Made by a program: the position numbers and the translations under genes. A stretch of DNA of 64,000 nt, from positions 559,955-623,954 of the forward strand of contig NZ_BDUC01000001.1 in NCBI RefSeq assembly GCF_002218085.1. Direction: 5' to 3'. Origin of the DNA: Tolypothrix sp. NIES-4075 (lineage in GTDB: Bacteria > Cyanobacteriota > Cyanobacteriia > Cyanobacteriales > Nostocaceae). Below the pieces are notes generated by a model, which worked only from the letters and a program-made list of their open reading frames with translations, was not told where the DNA came from and made no database searches. Shown piece after piece: positions 1 through 7,945 of this stretch (position 1 is the stretch's first letter; the number at the start of each line of letters is the position of its first letter).

Positions 1-2
1 AT

Positions 3-341
3 TTAGAAAACTTAATTGAGGAATTAATCAGTTTGGGGAAAAGAGATTTAGCTAAAGTCAAAAGTCTTTTAAGGCAAATTATTATTCATATGTTATTACT
101 CCAATATTGGCAGGTAGAATATGAAAGAAACTATCGTCATTGGATTGGAGAAATTAAAACCTTTAGATATGACTTAAATAATCATTTAACGACGAATTTA
201 AGAAACAAATTACAGGATGATTTAGAGAATATTTATCAAAGTGCGGTTATTTTTGTGAAAATTAAAACTGATTTAACTGTTTTTCTAGAAAAGTGTCCTT
301 ACACTCTTGTGCAATTATTAGATGAAAATTATTTACCTTAA
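3..341 (+). CDS. DUF29 family protein, 5' partial
   Basis: The frame is open from base 3 with no stop, and the only start inside it is a weak TTG at 33, so the true start lies before the window. The visible part (about 112 residues) has the DUF29 signature: an N-terminal ENLIEEL helix, then KSLLRQIIIHMLLLQYW, and a C-terminal helical half ending in LLDENYLP. DUF29 proteins are small, all-helical, of unknown function, and very abundant as multicopy accessory genes in cyanobacteria. The family assignment is fairly secure; no biochemical role can be given. Confidence 0.8.
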   Translation, partial: LENLIEELISLGKRDLAKVKSLLRQIIIHMLLLQYWQVEYERNYRHWIGEIKTFRYDLNNHLTTNLRNKLQDDLENIYQSAVIFVKIKTDLTVFLEKCPYTLVQLLDENYLP

Positions 342-417
342 ATATATCAGTCTTATACCAAATTAATATGAAGTGACATAGAATAAGAAATATACGTAGG
401 GTGCCGTACTCTCGCGG

Positions 418-694
418 CTAACGCACCAAAACATAAAGGGTCTTCTCTTGGCGGATGGCTTTTCGGGCGTTGATAATTCGTATTTTTTCCCCTCGATCGG
501 TATGTGCAACAACTAAGAGTTGTTCAAACCTAGATAAGCCAATAATAACGTAGCGACTTTCTTTAATGGAGTGGTCAGGATCGCTTAAAGTTACAGATAG
601 CGGATCGTTAAATACAGTTGCGGCTTCCAGCAAAAGAAACACCATGCTTTTCAAGGTTTAGTGTTGCTTTATCTGGATTTTATTCAAATTCCAT
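418..694 (-). pseudogene. Broken BrnT-family toxin gene
   Basis: The C-terminal two thirds read as BrnT, the ribonuclease toxin of the BrnTA type II toxin-antitoxin family: EAATVFNDPLSVTLSDPDHS, then RYVIIGLSRFEQLLVVAHTD and RGEKIRIINARKA. The normal N-terminus (MEFE-NPDKATLNLEKHGVSF) is encoded just upstream from an ATG at 694 with a purine-rich ribosome site. It is interrupted by a TAA where BrnT normally has Trp, and a one-base shift near 628 separates it from the rest. No brnA antitoxin gene follows. The remaining open frame (418-654) begins out of register, so a working toxin is unlikely. Confidence 0.75.
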
Positions 695-813
695 GTAAAA
701 ATCTCCCCACCTTACCCTCCTTTGAGTTTAACGGGCTACGGAAAGATATCGAGTCCACAAAGATTCGATGAGTTAATGACGAAGCGGTAGTGGTACTCGA
801 TACTCTGATATTC

Positions 814-1938
814 TCAAAGAAGATACTGCGCTAGTTGATCGTGAGTGGGAACATCAGCAGGTAGAAAGGTTTTTAGGTCTATCTTTGATGGCTTGGCTAA
901 TGGTGCTAAACGGTTACATTGAATAGCCACACAACGATCAAAGATATTTCTTACAAATCTACCATTTCCAAGTTCTCCAATCTGATGTTCAAATTGATTG
1001 ACCAGATGACGCACTGCTTCTTGAGTTTTCTCTGAGACCAGATAACCGTGTTGTTCACACCTGACTTTAAAAATCTCGGCTAACTCATCTGGAGAATAGT
1101 CTTCAAAGTGAATTGATCTTGCAAATCTGGACTTTAGACCAGGATTAGATTCAATAAATCGAGACATTTCTCTCTTATATCCTGCAACAATAACCACCAG
1201 ATCCTCTCTGTGGTCTTCCATCATCTTTAAGAGAGTATTGATTGCCTCTTGTCCGTACATATCGCCGCGTCCTTCTGGAACAAGGGAATAAGCTTCATCA
1301 ATAAAAAGTACACCACCAAGAGCAGATTCAACTACTTTTGCTGTTTTAGGTGCTGTTTGTCCTAGGTATTCTGCAACTAAATTAGTCCGGTCTACCTCAA
1401 GAAAATGCCCTTTTGATAGAACACCAAGATTTTTGTATATGTCACCTAGAATCCTAGCTACTGTGGTTTTGCCTGTTCCGGGATTTCCTGTGAATACGAG
1501 GTGTCTAGTAATTAAAGGAGCTTTTATACCTGCTTGAGCTTGCATCTGGGCTACTTTTGCAATATTCACCAACTCTTGAACGGTAGATTTCACAGCATTT
1601 AATCCAGTCAATGAATGAAGTTGCTCTAGACATTCCTGAAGCTTATTAGTAACTACTAATGGTTCATTAGCATCAATGTGAGGTTTCTTGCCAATCTCTT
1701 TGCAGACCTCTGCTGCCCATTCGTTGCTTATTTGTTTAATATGAGTACCCAATAGGTTACGAGCTGTTTTGATTGCATTTTCTTTGGAAGGGGCTTCAGC
1801 AAAGAACAAGCAATCTATCTCCAACTGCTTTTCAGGCTTCTCTAGGAAATTATAAGCATCATCAAGGCTATTCCAAGCAGCCCATAACCAAGAATTGCCC
1901 GAAGCACAGACGCTAAAGACTGTAGAATTCCATGACAT
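814..1938 (-). CDS. CbxX/CfqX-type AAA ATPase
   Basis: AAA+ ATPase of the CbxX/CfqX (CbbX, EccA-like) group, about 374 residues. An N-terminal domain of about 125 residues of unknown role precedes the ATPase core. The core has Walker A GNPGTGKTT, Walker B GVLFIDEAY, a sensor region LVVIVAGY and arginine-finger region NPGLKSRFARSIHFEDY, and ends in a helical lid. Family members remodel protein partners (Rubisco activation by CbbX, type VII secretion by EccA); the partner here is unknown and no Rubisco gene is nearby. The ATG at 1938 is preferred; a GTG at 1989 would add 17 residues without family support. It lies downstream of typA on the same strand but is separated by a terminator. Confidence 0.82.
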   Translation of the reverse strand: MSWNSTVFSVCASGNSWLWAAWNSLDDAYNFLEKPEKQLEIDCLFFAEAPSKENAIKTARNLLGTHIKQISNEWAAEVCKEIGKKPHIDANEPLVVTNKLQECLEQLHSLTGLNAVKSTVQELVNIAKVAQMQAQAGIKAPLITRHLVFTGNPGTGKTTVARILGDIYKNLGVLSKGHFLEVDRTNLVAEYLGQTAPKTAKVVESALGGVLFIDEAYSLVPEGRGDMYGQEAINTLLKMMEDHREDLVVIVAGYKREMSRFIESNPGLKSRFARSIHFEDYSPDELAEIFKVRCEQHGYLVSEKTQEAVRHLVNQFEHQIGELGNGRFVRNIFDRCVAIQCNRLAPLAKPSKIDLKTFLPADVPTHDQLAQYLL

Positions 1939-2030
1939 ATATACACTAGACCGTAAATACAACGAATTAGTCAGTGTTATGTTACCCACTCAGGTATCAG
2001 AATATTCATTTTTCTATTACCACAAACCAA

Positions 2031-2052
2031 AAAGCCCGCATCTGCGGGCTTT
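2031..2052 (-). terminator. Intrinsic terminator after typA
   Basis: Near-perfect hairpin AAAGCCCGCA / TGCGGGCTTT with A-runs on one side and T-runs on the other, 24 bases past the typA stop. It would end typA transcripts before the AAA ATPase gene. Confidence 0.8.
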
Positions 2053-2075
2053 CTAAATCAATTAACAAACTTTAC

Positions 2076-3866
2076 TTACCGTTTCGCCATCTTCTTCGCC
2101 ATCTTCCGCAAACGAATCGATTGAGGTGTGACTTCTACCAATTCATCAGGACCGATGTACTCTAAAGCGCGTTCAAGACTCATGTCAACTGGTGCTTGCA
2201 ACTGCACTAATTCGTCACCGCCGGCAGCGCGGTGGTTAGTAAGTTGCTTTGTTTTGCAGATGTTCAGTTCTAAGTCTTGGGGACGATTGTGTTCTCCGAC
2301 AATCATGCCTCTGTAAACTTTGGTACCGGGAATGATAAAGAATGCGCCTCGATCTTCAGCATTCTTCATGGCGTAGAAGGTAGAAACGCCTTCTTCAAAG
2401 GAGATAAGAACGCCTTTGTTGCGTGCCTCAATATCGCCACTGATACCACGGTAATCTAGGAAGCTGTGGTTCATGATGCCTTCACCACGAGTCATCCGCA
2501 TAAATTCACCCCGGAAGCCAATCAAACCACGGGCAGGAATGACAAATTCTAGCTGGGTGCGGTCGTTACCACCAGGTTGCATGTCTTGCATTTCACCTTT
2601 GCGTTGTCCCAAGCGTTCGATACAGCTACCAACTGCATCTACGGGAATGTCCAGTACTAGGAGTTCGTAAGGTTCGCAAGGTTGACCGTTGACTTCGCGG
2701 TAAATTACTTGTGGCTGGGATACTTGAAATTCAAAACCTTCGCGACGCATAGTTTCGATTAAGATACCCAGGTGAAGTTCACCACGACCGGAAACTAGAA
2801 ATTTATCCGGGGAATCTGTTTCTTCGACGCGCAAAGCGACGTTGGTTTCTAATTCGCGGAAAAGGCGATCGCGTATTTGCCGAGATGTCACCAATTTTCC
2901 TTCTTGACCAGCAAAAGGCGAATCGTTCACCCAGAAGGTCATTTGCAAGGTTGGTTCATCCACCTTAATTAGTGGCAATGCTTGCGGATCGTTGGGATCT
3001 GTAATAGTTTCCCCAATATAAGCATCAGCAAAACCAGCCACCGCGACTATATAACCTGCGGTTGCTTCTTCCATGTCTACCCGCTTCAGCCCTTCAAAGC
3101 CCATTAACTTGGTAATTTTACCCTTGACAATGGTGCCATCTTCTGTAATTAAAGCGGCTTGCTGACCTTGGCGGATAGTACCGTTGTGAATTCTGCCAAT
3201 CACAATCCGTCCTAGATATTCTGAATAATCTAGGGTTGTGACTTGCAATTGTAAAGGTTTGGTAGGATCTCCCACAGGTGGTGGAACATGGCGGAGAATC
3301 GCGTTAAATAAAGGTTGCATATCTACCGATTCTGCTTCCAAGCTTTCCTTGGCGAAACCTCCCATACCGGAGGCAAACAGATAGGTAAAATCACACTGGT
3401 CTTCATCTGCCCCTAATTCCAAGAACAGATCCAAAACTTTATCAACTGCAACGTGGGGGTCAGCTTGACCACGGTCGATTTTGTTGATCACAACGATGGG
3501 ACGCAGACCTTTTTCCAAAGCTTTCTTCAGTACGAAGCGCGTTTGCGGCATGGGACCTTCGTTGGCATCGACAATCAAAAGACACCCGTCAACCATGCCG
3601 AGTACGCGTTCGACTTCGCCACCAAAGTCAGCGTGTCCGGGAGTGTCAACAATATTGATCAGCGTATCTTTGTAGCGAACTGCTGTATTTTTAGAAAGAA
3701 TAGTGATACCTCGCTCTCTTTCAAGAGCGTTAGAGTCCATAACGCAATCCGGAACGTCTTCGCCTTCGCGGAAAATGCCGGATTGTTTGAGGAGTGCATC
3801 AACGAGGGTTGTTTTGCCGTGATCTACGTGGGCAATAATGGCGACGTTACGGATTGGAAGCGTCAT
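2076..3866 (-). CDS. typA: Translational GTPase TypA/BipA
   Basis: Ribosome-associated GTPase of the EF-G superfamily, involved in 50S assembly and stress adaptation. The 596-residue length is normal. G1 is AHVDHGKT (residues 12-19), followed by the switch I segment LERERGITILSKN, G3 DTPGHADF and G4 NKID. After the beta-barrel domain II come the EF-G-like domains III and V and the BipA-specific C-terminus, including GRGELHLGILIETMRREGFE and GLIGFRGEFM. The ATG at 3866 begins MTLPIRNVAIIAHVDHGKT as in homologues; the open frame extends 31 codons further upstream but that part is not conserved. Single gene, with its own terminator downstream. Confidence 0.97.
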   Translation of the reverse strand: MTLPIRNVAIIAHVDHGKTTLVDALLKQSGIFREGEDVPDCVMDSNALERERGITILSKNTAVRYKDTLINIVDTPGHADFGGEVERVLGMVDGCLLIVDANEGPMPQTRFVLKKALEKGLRPIVVINKIDRGQADPHVAVDKVLDLFLELGADEDQCDFTYLFASGMGGFAKESLEAESVDMQPLFNAILRHVPPPVGDPTKPLQLQVTTLDYSEYLGRIVIGRIHNGTIRQGQQAALITEDGTIVKGKITKLMGFEGLKRVDMEEATAGYIVAVAGFADAYIGETITDPNDPQALPLIKVDEPTLQMTFWVNDSPFAGQEGKLVTSRQIRDRLFRELETNVALRVEETDSPDKFLVSGRGELHLGILIETMRREGFEFQVSQPQVIYREVNGQPCEPYELLVLDIPVDAVGSCIERLGQRKGEMQDMQPGGNDRTQLEFVIPARGLIGFRGEFMRMTRGEGIMNHSFLDYRGISGDIEARNKGVLISFEEGVSTFYAMKNAEDRGAFFIIPGTKVYRGMIVGEHNRPQDLELNICKTKQLTNHRAAGGDELVQLQAPVDMSLERALEYIGPDELVEVTPQSIRLRKMAKKMAKR

Positions 3867-4152
3867 AAAAGAGGGCGTTCTGTGAACTATAGAGGAAATT
3901 TTCAGACTTACTTGTAATAAATACTGAGCTGATCTAACAGAATTACGAATTGTATGCAAACTCTGTAAAGAACCTTTAACAATTCTAGCTTAAACGTCAC
4001 AATTCCGGCAGGTTTTCGCAACGAAACGCCATGAACCAATTTAAAATTTAATTTTGGGTTGAAGTCAAGGAAGGTGCTTTCTTTGCAGCAGTTATATAGA
4101 TTCGCTGTGACTTTTGTAACACACGACAAGCCCTTGAGATGCACAAAACAAA

Positions 4153-4599
4153 TTATGAAACAAGCACAAGTGCTTGTTTAACTTGGAGATAATCACTCTG
4201 TAAAGACTCTATATCTGTTTGAGAAAGGGCAAATTTGATTAAGCGCACCAATTGCCCCCAAGTGTGAAGTTGAGCGACACAAACGGCTTGCATGAATTTC
4301 TGCTGATAGAATTTAAACCAAAAGTCTGGTGCTTTCTTGCTTTGGCTTTTCTTCCAGCGCTTGCGCCAGCAAAGAAAATCTTGAGTTTTTGGCGGTTCGG
4401 CTTCTATAATTGGTGGCAGGTCGGCGTAACTGACAAACCGAGTCTTTCCTTGGGCTATTACCAGAATTACATATCGCCACAAGCGAATATCTTTGATTTG
4501 CTCGACTTTGATGTTGAGAAGTAGAGCGATCGCCTCTGGAGTGACAAATCTTGCTAACGGATTAACTGGCTCTGATTCCTGCTGCGGTGTTATCATCAT
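4153..4599 (-). CDS. Conserved hypothetical protein, 148 aa
   Basis: Not recognised as a named family. The N-terminal third (RFVTPEAIALLLNIKVEQI, then an LWRYVILVIAQGKTRFVSY segment) looks like a small alpha/beta module that could be winged-helix-like. The middle is basic and aromatic-rich (CWRKRWKKSQSKKAPDFWFKFY), suggesting nucleic-acid or membrane contact. No signal peptide or membrane segment. Two adjacent ATGs (4599 and 4596) are possible starts. The start codon overlaps the first unit of a three-copy 22-bp direct repeat, so expression may be controlled there. Codon use and length make it a credible gene. Confidence 0.6.
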   Translation of the reverse strand: MMITPQQESEPVNPLARFVTPEAIALLLNIKVEQIKDIRLWRYVILVIAQGKTRFVSYADLPPIIEAEPPKTQDFLCWRKRWKKSQSKKAPDFWFKFYQQKFMQAVCVAQLHTWGQLVRLIKFALSQTDIESLQSDYLQVKQALVLVS

Positions 4600-4664
4600 A
4601 GTACAACTCGAACTTAAGGTTAGTACAACTCGAACTTAAGGTTAGTACAACTCGAACTTCGGGT
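4599..4664. repeat. Three tandem 22-bp repeats at a gene start
   Basis: Three head-to-tail copies of TAGTACAACTCGAACTTAAG plus two bases, at 4599-4620, 4621-4642 and 4643-4664. The first two are identical and the third differs at its end. The spacing is two helical turns. The array covers the start codon and upstream region of the leftward gene ending at 4153 and lies about 120 bp before the first XRE regulator on the other strand, so it is placed like an operator array. Confidence 0.8.
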
Positions 4665-4781
4665 CAGGAGAACCCGTTATTGGGTTTTTCGGTTTATAGG
4701 CGATCGCTTTAGTTTGCAAGACGGGGGCGATCGCTTTTAATTTATACTAAATTAAAGCTGAGAATTAGGCGGTTGTCAAGT

Positions 4782-4994
4782 ATGGGAATGGTCAGGTTAC
4801 GAATTAAAGAGTTTACAGATAAAGAAGGCTGGACGCTTAAGGAATTAGCCGATCGCTCTGGAGTCCCATACGGTACGATTAAAACCTACGCACGACTGCC
4901 AGAACGAGCAACTGTTGACCTGACTGCCTTAAAAAAGTTGGCTTCTACGTTTAATGTTTTACTAGAAGATTTGTTTGATGTGGTTGAAAAGTAG
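4782..4994 (+). CDS. XRE-family HTH regulator (copy 1)
   Basis: Seventy-residue helix-turn-helix protein of the Cro/C1 (XRE) family: LRIKEFTDKEGWTLKELADR, then SGVPYGTIKTYAR, then ALKKLASTFNVLLEDLF. It is a single DNA-binding domain without an effector domain. The ATG at 4782 is chosen because copy 2 (5315) has the same start context, TTGTCAAGTATGGG; a TTG at 4773 is the alternative. The two copies are clear paralogues separated by a repeat element. Minimal XRE proteins like this often autoregulate or act as antitoxins, but no toxin is adjacent. Confidence 0.85.
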   Translation: MGMVRLRIKEFTDKEGWTLKELADRSGVPYGTIKTYARLPERATVDLTALKKLASTFNVLLEDLFDVVEK

Positions 4995-5088
4995 TTGATG
5001 TGCTTGTAGTAATGCGGTGTTATCATGATCGGTAGATGCTCACAATCACTGGTTATTTAGATGTTTGTGGGTTTTATGGAGCGCAATG

Positions 5089-5265
5089 TCTAGCGACAAG
5101 CCTTCGGCTTGGTACACTCGCTCATGGGGAGCCAGTGCCGTGGTGAGGCAGCGCGGTCTTGGGGGTTCCCCCCATGAGCGACTGCCGAAAGGGTTTCCCG
5201 ACAGTCGTGCATCTGGCGTGGTAACGAACATGACCGCGCTGCTTCACCGCTACGCGTCTACGCTT
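5089..5265. repeat. Interspersed palindromic repeat element
   Basis: Compound stem-loop repeat between the two XRE genes. CTCATGGGG pairs with CCCCCATGAG, and CGACTGCCGAAAGGG is followed by its partial complement CCCGACAGTCG. The segment GTAACGAACATGACCGCGCTGC recurs near 16730, so this is a member of an interspersed family. Open frames across it on both strands are not genes. Confidence 0.7.
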
Positions 5266-5314
5266 TGAATTTCTATAAATAATATGAAAGTTGAAATGCC
5301 GGCGTTTGTCAAGT

Positions 5315-5527
5315 ATGGGATTAGTTAAGTTACGGATTCGAGAGTTTGCTGGTAAACAAGGATGGACTCTCAAGGAAGTCTCAGAACGTTCAGGAGTCCC
5401 ATACGGCACGATTAAAACTTATGCGTTGTCTGATGGAATGGCAATGGCTGATGTGACTGCACTATTCAAATTAGCGCGGACTTTTGATGTTTTGATTGAA
5501 GATTTGGTTGAGATAGTCAAAGAGTAG
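5315..5527 (+). CDS. XRE-family HTH regulator (copy 2)
   Basis: Seventy-residue Cro/C1-type HTH protein, paralogue of the gene at 4782. Shared blocks are the SGVPYGTIKTYA recognition region and a VxLRIxEF start; the first helix reads GKQGWTLKEVSERSG. The ATG at 5315 matches copy 1; the open frame reaches back to a TTG at 5291. It ends 76 bases before the start of a Ser/Thr kinase gene on the same strand, so co-transcription is possible. Confidence 0.85.
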   Translation: MGLVKLRIREFAGKQGWTLKEVSERSGVPYGTIKTYALSDGMAMADVTALFKLARTFDVLIEDLVEIVKE

Positions 5528-5603
5528 TTGATGCGATCGCGCACTCATAGCCATTTTTCCAGTTTATGCCATAATTGACACCAATATTTTGGCATTGTCA
5601 GTA

Positions 5604-6413
5604 ATGGCTTGGGAATCAGGGAATCAGTTGCAAAGCGGTAAATACACAATTGACAAAGAATTAGGCGAAGGTGGCTTTGGTATAACTTATCGCGCTAGAG
5701 ATAACAATGGGCGCTACGTTGTCATCAAGACTTTAAATGATACTGTGCAACGCCGCCCAGATTTTGCTAAATTTCAGCAAGATTTCTTGAATGAAGCGAT
5801 AAAGCTAGCAAAATGTACTCATCCCCATATCGTGCGGATAGATGAAGTCATCCAAGAGGGTGCGTTATGGTGCATGGTGATGGAATATGTTGATGGGGAA
5901 GATTTGGCAAGTTTGGTTGAAAATCAAGGTGCTTTATCTGAAACACAAGCATTACGCTACATTCAGCAGATTGGTGAAGCGCTAATTGTAGTTCACAATA
6001 ACGGCTTGTTGCATAGAGATATCAAACCACAAAATATCATGTTGCGTTTTGGTAATTTGGAAGCTGTGTTAATTGACTTTGGCATTGCGCGGGATTTTAC
6101 CCCGAATTTAACAAAGACGCACACGCAAATATTATCTGATGGCTTTGCACCGATTGAGCAATATGACAAAAGAGCAAAAAGAGGTGCTTATAGTGATGTT
6201 TATGCTTTAGCGGCAACTTTGTATACGATTTTAACAGGAGAAGCTCCAACAATGGCTCCAGTGAGGGCTATTGGTACGTCGTTGGTCGAACCAAAAAAGA
6301 TTAATTCTAGTATTAGTGAAAAAGTGAATCAAGCAATTATTAAGGGGATGGAAATAAAGCCAGAAAATCGCCCTCAATCAATAGAAGAGTGGTTAAAATT
6401 GCTTTGTTTATAA
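5604..6413 (+). CDS. Ser/Thr protein kinase, kinase domain only
   Basis: Hanks-type protein kinase, 269 residues. Glycine loop GEGGFGITY (residues 21-29), catalytic lysine in VVIK (K42), catalytic loop LLHRDIKPQNIML, metal-binding LIDFGIAR, activation segment with SDGFAPIEQY, and the APE-equivalent region through SDVYALAATLYTILTG. The C-terminal lobe ends at ENRPQSIEEWLKLL, so unlike many cyanobacterial kinases there is no sensor, WD40, pentapeptide or membrane region behind it. All catalytic residues look intact. The ATG at 5604 precedes MAWESGNQLQ; TTG at 5589 is an alternative. Substrate unknown. Confidence 0.92.
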   Translation: MAWESGNQLQSGKYTIDKELGEGGFGITYRARDNNGRYVVIKTLNDTVQRRPDFAKFQQDFLNEAIKLAKCTHPHIVRIDEVIQEGALWCMVMEYVDGEDLASLVENQGALSETQALRYIQQIGEALIVVHNNGLLHRDIKPQNIMLRFGNLEAVLIDFGIARDFTPNLTKTHTQILSDGFAPIEQYDKRAKRGAYSDVYALAATLYTILTGEAPTMAPVRAIGTSLVEPKKINSSISEKVNQAIIKGMEIKPENRPQSIEEWLKLLCL

Positions 6414-6509
6414 GTCTGCAAAATATCAGATGTAAATTTATCGGCAATAAGAACTGGATCGCTAGAAATCACCAGTATTGTCTTAGAAATTTTATATAAC
6501 GTACCTGGG

Positions 6510-6725
6510 ATGACCAAAGTTCGCGGTACTCATTTCGGGGTAGCTACACCAATTTTCACACTGAAAGATGGGACTGTAGTGAAAACTTATACGAATCTAT
6601 TTGGTGTCGATCACATATTTTTAGCTCATAAAGACAAAATAATGATATTTGGCGGTTTTGTTGGGTGGATTCATTCTGATGGTTTAAACAAAGCGATTAG
6701 TCAAATTAGGAAAGAGTTCACTTAA
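6510..6725 (+). CDS. Small hypothetical protein, 71 aa
   Basis: No family recognised. The protein begins MTKVRGTHFGVATPIFTLKD and is rich in beta-forming residues, with a hydrophobic centre (HIFLAHKDKIMIFGGFVGWI) and an amphipathic C-terminal helix ending in IRKEF. It is too short for a confident call and has only a weak ribosome site, but the composition is protein-like and no better frame exists here. Confidence 0.45.
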   Translation: MTKVRGTHFGVATPIFTLKDGTVVKTYTNLFGVDHIFLAHKDKIMIFGGFVGWIHSDGLNKAISQIRKEFT

Positions 6726-6840
6726 TATCTTAATTATTATCTTGAATATATTAATTAGATGACAATTTCTGAAGACAGGTGATGGAGTGCGATCGCACTA
6801 CCTCATTTAGGCGATCGCACCTTGCCTGTAAAATAAAATA

Positions 6841-7167
6841 ATGGAAGCACAACCAAGAGATATTCAGCGTTATGTCACCTTTGATGACAGAGTTCCTTTT
6901 GATGAGTGGTTTGATTCTCTCCGGGATAAAAAAACCAAAAATAAGGTTGAGGCAAGGTTAGAGCGAGTTAAACTTGGTAATTTAGGAGAGTATCGCTCAC
7001 TAAAAGAGGGAGTTTGTGAATTAAAAATTGATTATGGTCCAGGTTACCGAATTTATTTTGGACAAATTGGAACAACAATCGTGCTGCTTTTGTGTGGAGG
7101 AGATAAAAGCACTCAAGACCAAGATATTCTTAAAGCAATAGAATACTGGAAAGATTATAGGAGTTAA
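6841..7167 (+). CDS. RelE/ParE-superfamily toxin, HI1419 type
   Basis: Toxin of the Gp49/HigB-like addiction-module group (upstream member of the HI1419/HI1420 pair), 108 residues. Typical features are DRVPFDEWFDSLRDKKTKNK, RLERVKLGNLGEYRSLKEGV, CELKIDYGPGYRIYFGQIG and the C-terminal LLLCGGDKSTQDQDILKA. Relatives are mRNA interferases acting at the ribosome. The antitoxin gene starts four bases after the stop, giving the toxin-first order characteristic of this subgroup. No truncation is visible. Confidence 0.88.
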   Translation: MEAQPRDIQRYVTFDDRVPFDEWFDSLRDKKTKNKVEARLERVKLGNLGEYRSLKEGVCELKIDYGPGYRIYFGQIGTTIVLLLCGGDKSTQDQDILKAIEYWKDYRS

Positions 7168-7171
7168 AACA

Positions 7172-7525
7172 ATGCCCAAAAGCTTACCTTACCATGACTT
7201 TTTAATTTCGCATCTCAAAGACCCAAGTTATGCTGCTGGTTATATTGAGGCTATTTTAGAGGAAGAAGATCCAGAACCGGAACTGCTGAAAATGGCACTT
7301 AGCAATGTAGCTGAAGCGCTTGGTGAACAAAATATGACACCAGAACAAGCAAAAGTGCATCTAGAAAAACTAGACGAATTGCTATCACAACGCGGCAGCG
7401 AGGCGATTTATAATCTGGGAACTTGGTTAAATGCTTTGGGATTAAAGTTAACTGTTACTGTTGTTGAAAAAGCAGATAATACTAACACAAATGCTGCGAT
7501 TAGCTCCGAATTAACTGTTAAGTAG
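7172..7525 (+). CDS. Addiction-module antidote, HI1420 type
   Basis: Antitoxin partner of the toxin at 6841, 117 residues. The DNA-binding core matches the HI1420-type antidote family: DFLISHLKDPSYAAGYIEAI, ALSNVAEALGEQNMT, and GTWLNALGLKLTVTVVEK. A ribosome site (AGGAG) lies inside the toxin's last codons, indicating translational coupling. The last 15 residues (Asn/Thr/Ala-rich) are less conserved. It is expected to neutralise the toxin and repress the operon. Confidence 0.88.
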   Translation: MPKSLPYHDFLISHLKDPSYAAGYIEAILEEEDPEPELLKMALSNVAEALGEQNMTPEQAKVHLEKLDELLSQRGSEAIYNLGTWLNALGLKLTVTVVEKADNTNTNAAISSELTVK

Positions 7526-7589
7526 CTATAATATTTATAACGATTTTTAACAATTTGTGCCCTCTCCTCTTCCTCTGCGTTCTCTCTCT

Positions 7590-7645
7590 TGAAAAGGTCT
7601 GATGCCTGCGGCAAGCCGCAAAGCGTCTACGGAGGAAACCTCAGC
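7590..7645. repeat. Interspersed GGCAAGCCGC/GCGTCTACG repeat
   Basis: Short GC-rich segment TGCCTGCGGCAAGCCGC followed by AAGCGTCTACGG, a member of a cyanobacterial intergenic repeat also seen at 35769-35799. An open frame over it (7589-7819) is not considered a gene. Confidence 0.6.
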
Positions 7646-7683
7646 TCAGACTTTTCGCTGCTTCTCTGCGGTTCGTTATTAAA

Positions 7684-7794
7684 TCAACACCACTCTACAA
7701 TACGTTCAAATCGCAGTTCTGGATTCTCTGAACTCATTTGCATCAAATCTTCATCGGAGTACCAAGACGCCAAAATCGCTTTTTCGCTTTTCAT
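7684..7794 (-). pseudogene. Uma2 (DUF820) N-terminal remnant
   Basis: A 36-codon frame reading MKSEKAILASWYSDEDLMQM then SSENPELRFERIVEWC and stop. The central part matches the N-terminus of Uma2/DUF820 family putative endonucleases, which continue after NPELRFER for about 150 more residues. Here the frame stops immediately and the downstream DNA is repeat sequence, so it is a leftover of a truncated gene. Confidence 0.55.
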
Positions 7795-7854
7795 AACTAT
7801 GCGATCGCAAGCTAGATAGATAATTTAATTTTAGCTGACACGCCCTTTCCTCTT

Positions 7855-7890
7855 TTTCTCTGCGTCCTTGGCGCCTTGGCGGTTTATTCT
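7855..7890. repeat. CTCTGCGTCCTTGGCG intergenic repeat
   Basis: CTCTGCGTCCTTGGCG followed by CCTTGGCGGTTTA, an interspersed repeat also present near 35748. It lies in the leader of the HD-domain gene. Confidence 0.6.
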
Positions 7891-7945
7891 AAAACTAATC
7901 GTGCATTGAAAAGCATTTTCAGGTAAAGTGCTTTTCAATAATATT

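Noticed and set aside
3908..4144. Open frame of 78 codons on the minus strand upstream of typA
   Set aside because: Composition is not protein-like, no ribosome site, and it occupies the typA leader.
5065..5409. Overlapping frames in all directions between the XRE genes
   Set aside because: They arise from the palindromic repeat element and disagree with the conserved XRE start.
7589..7819. 76-codon plus-strand frame
   Set aside because: Runs over a dispersed repeat and antisense to the Uma2 remnant; no family features.
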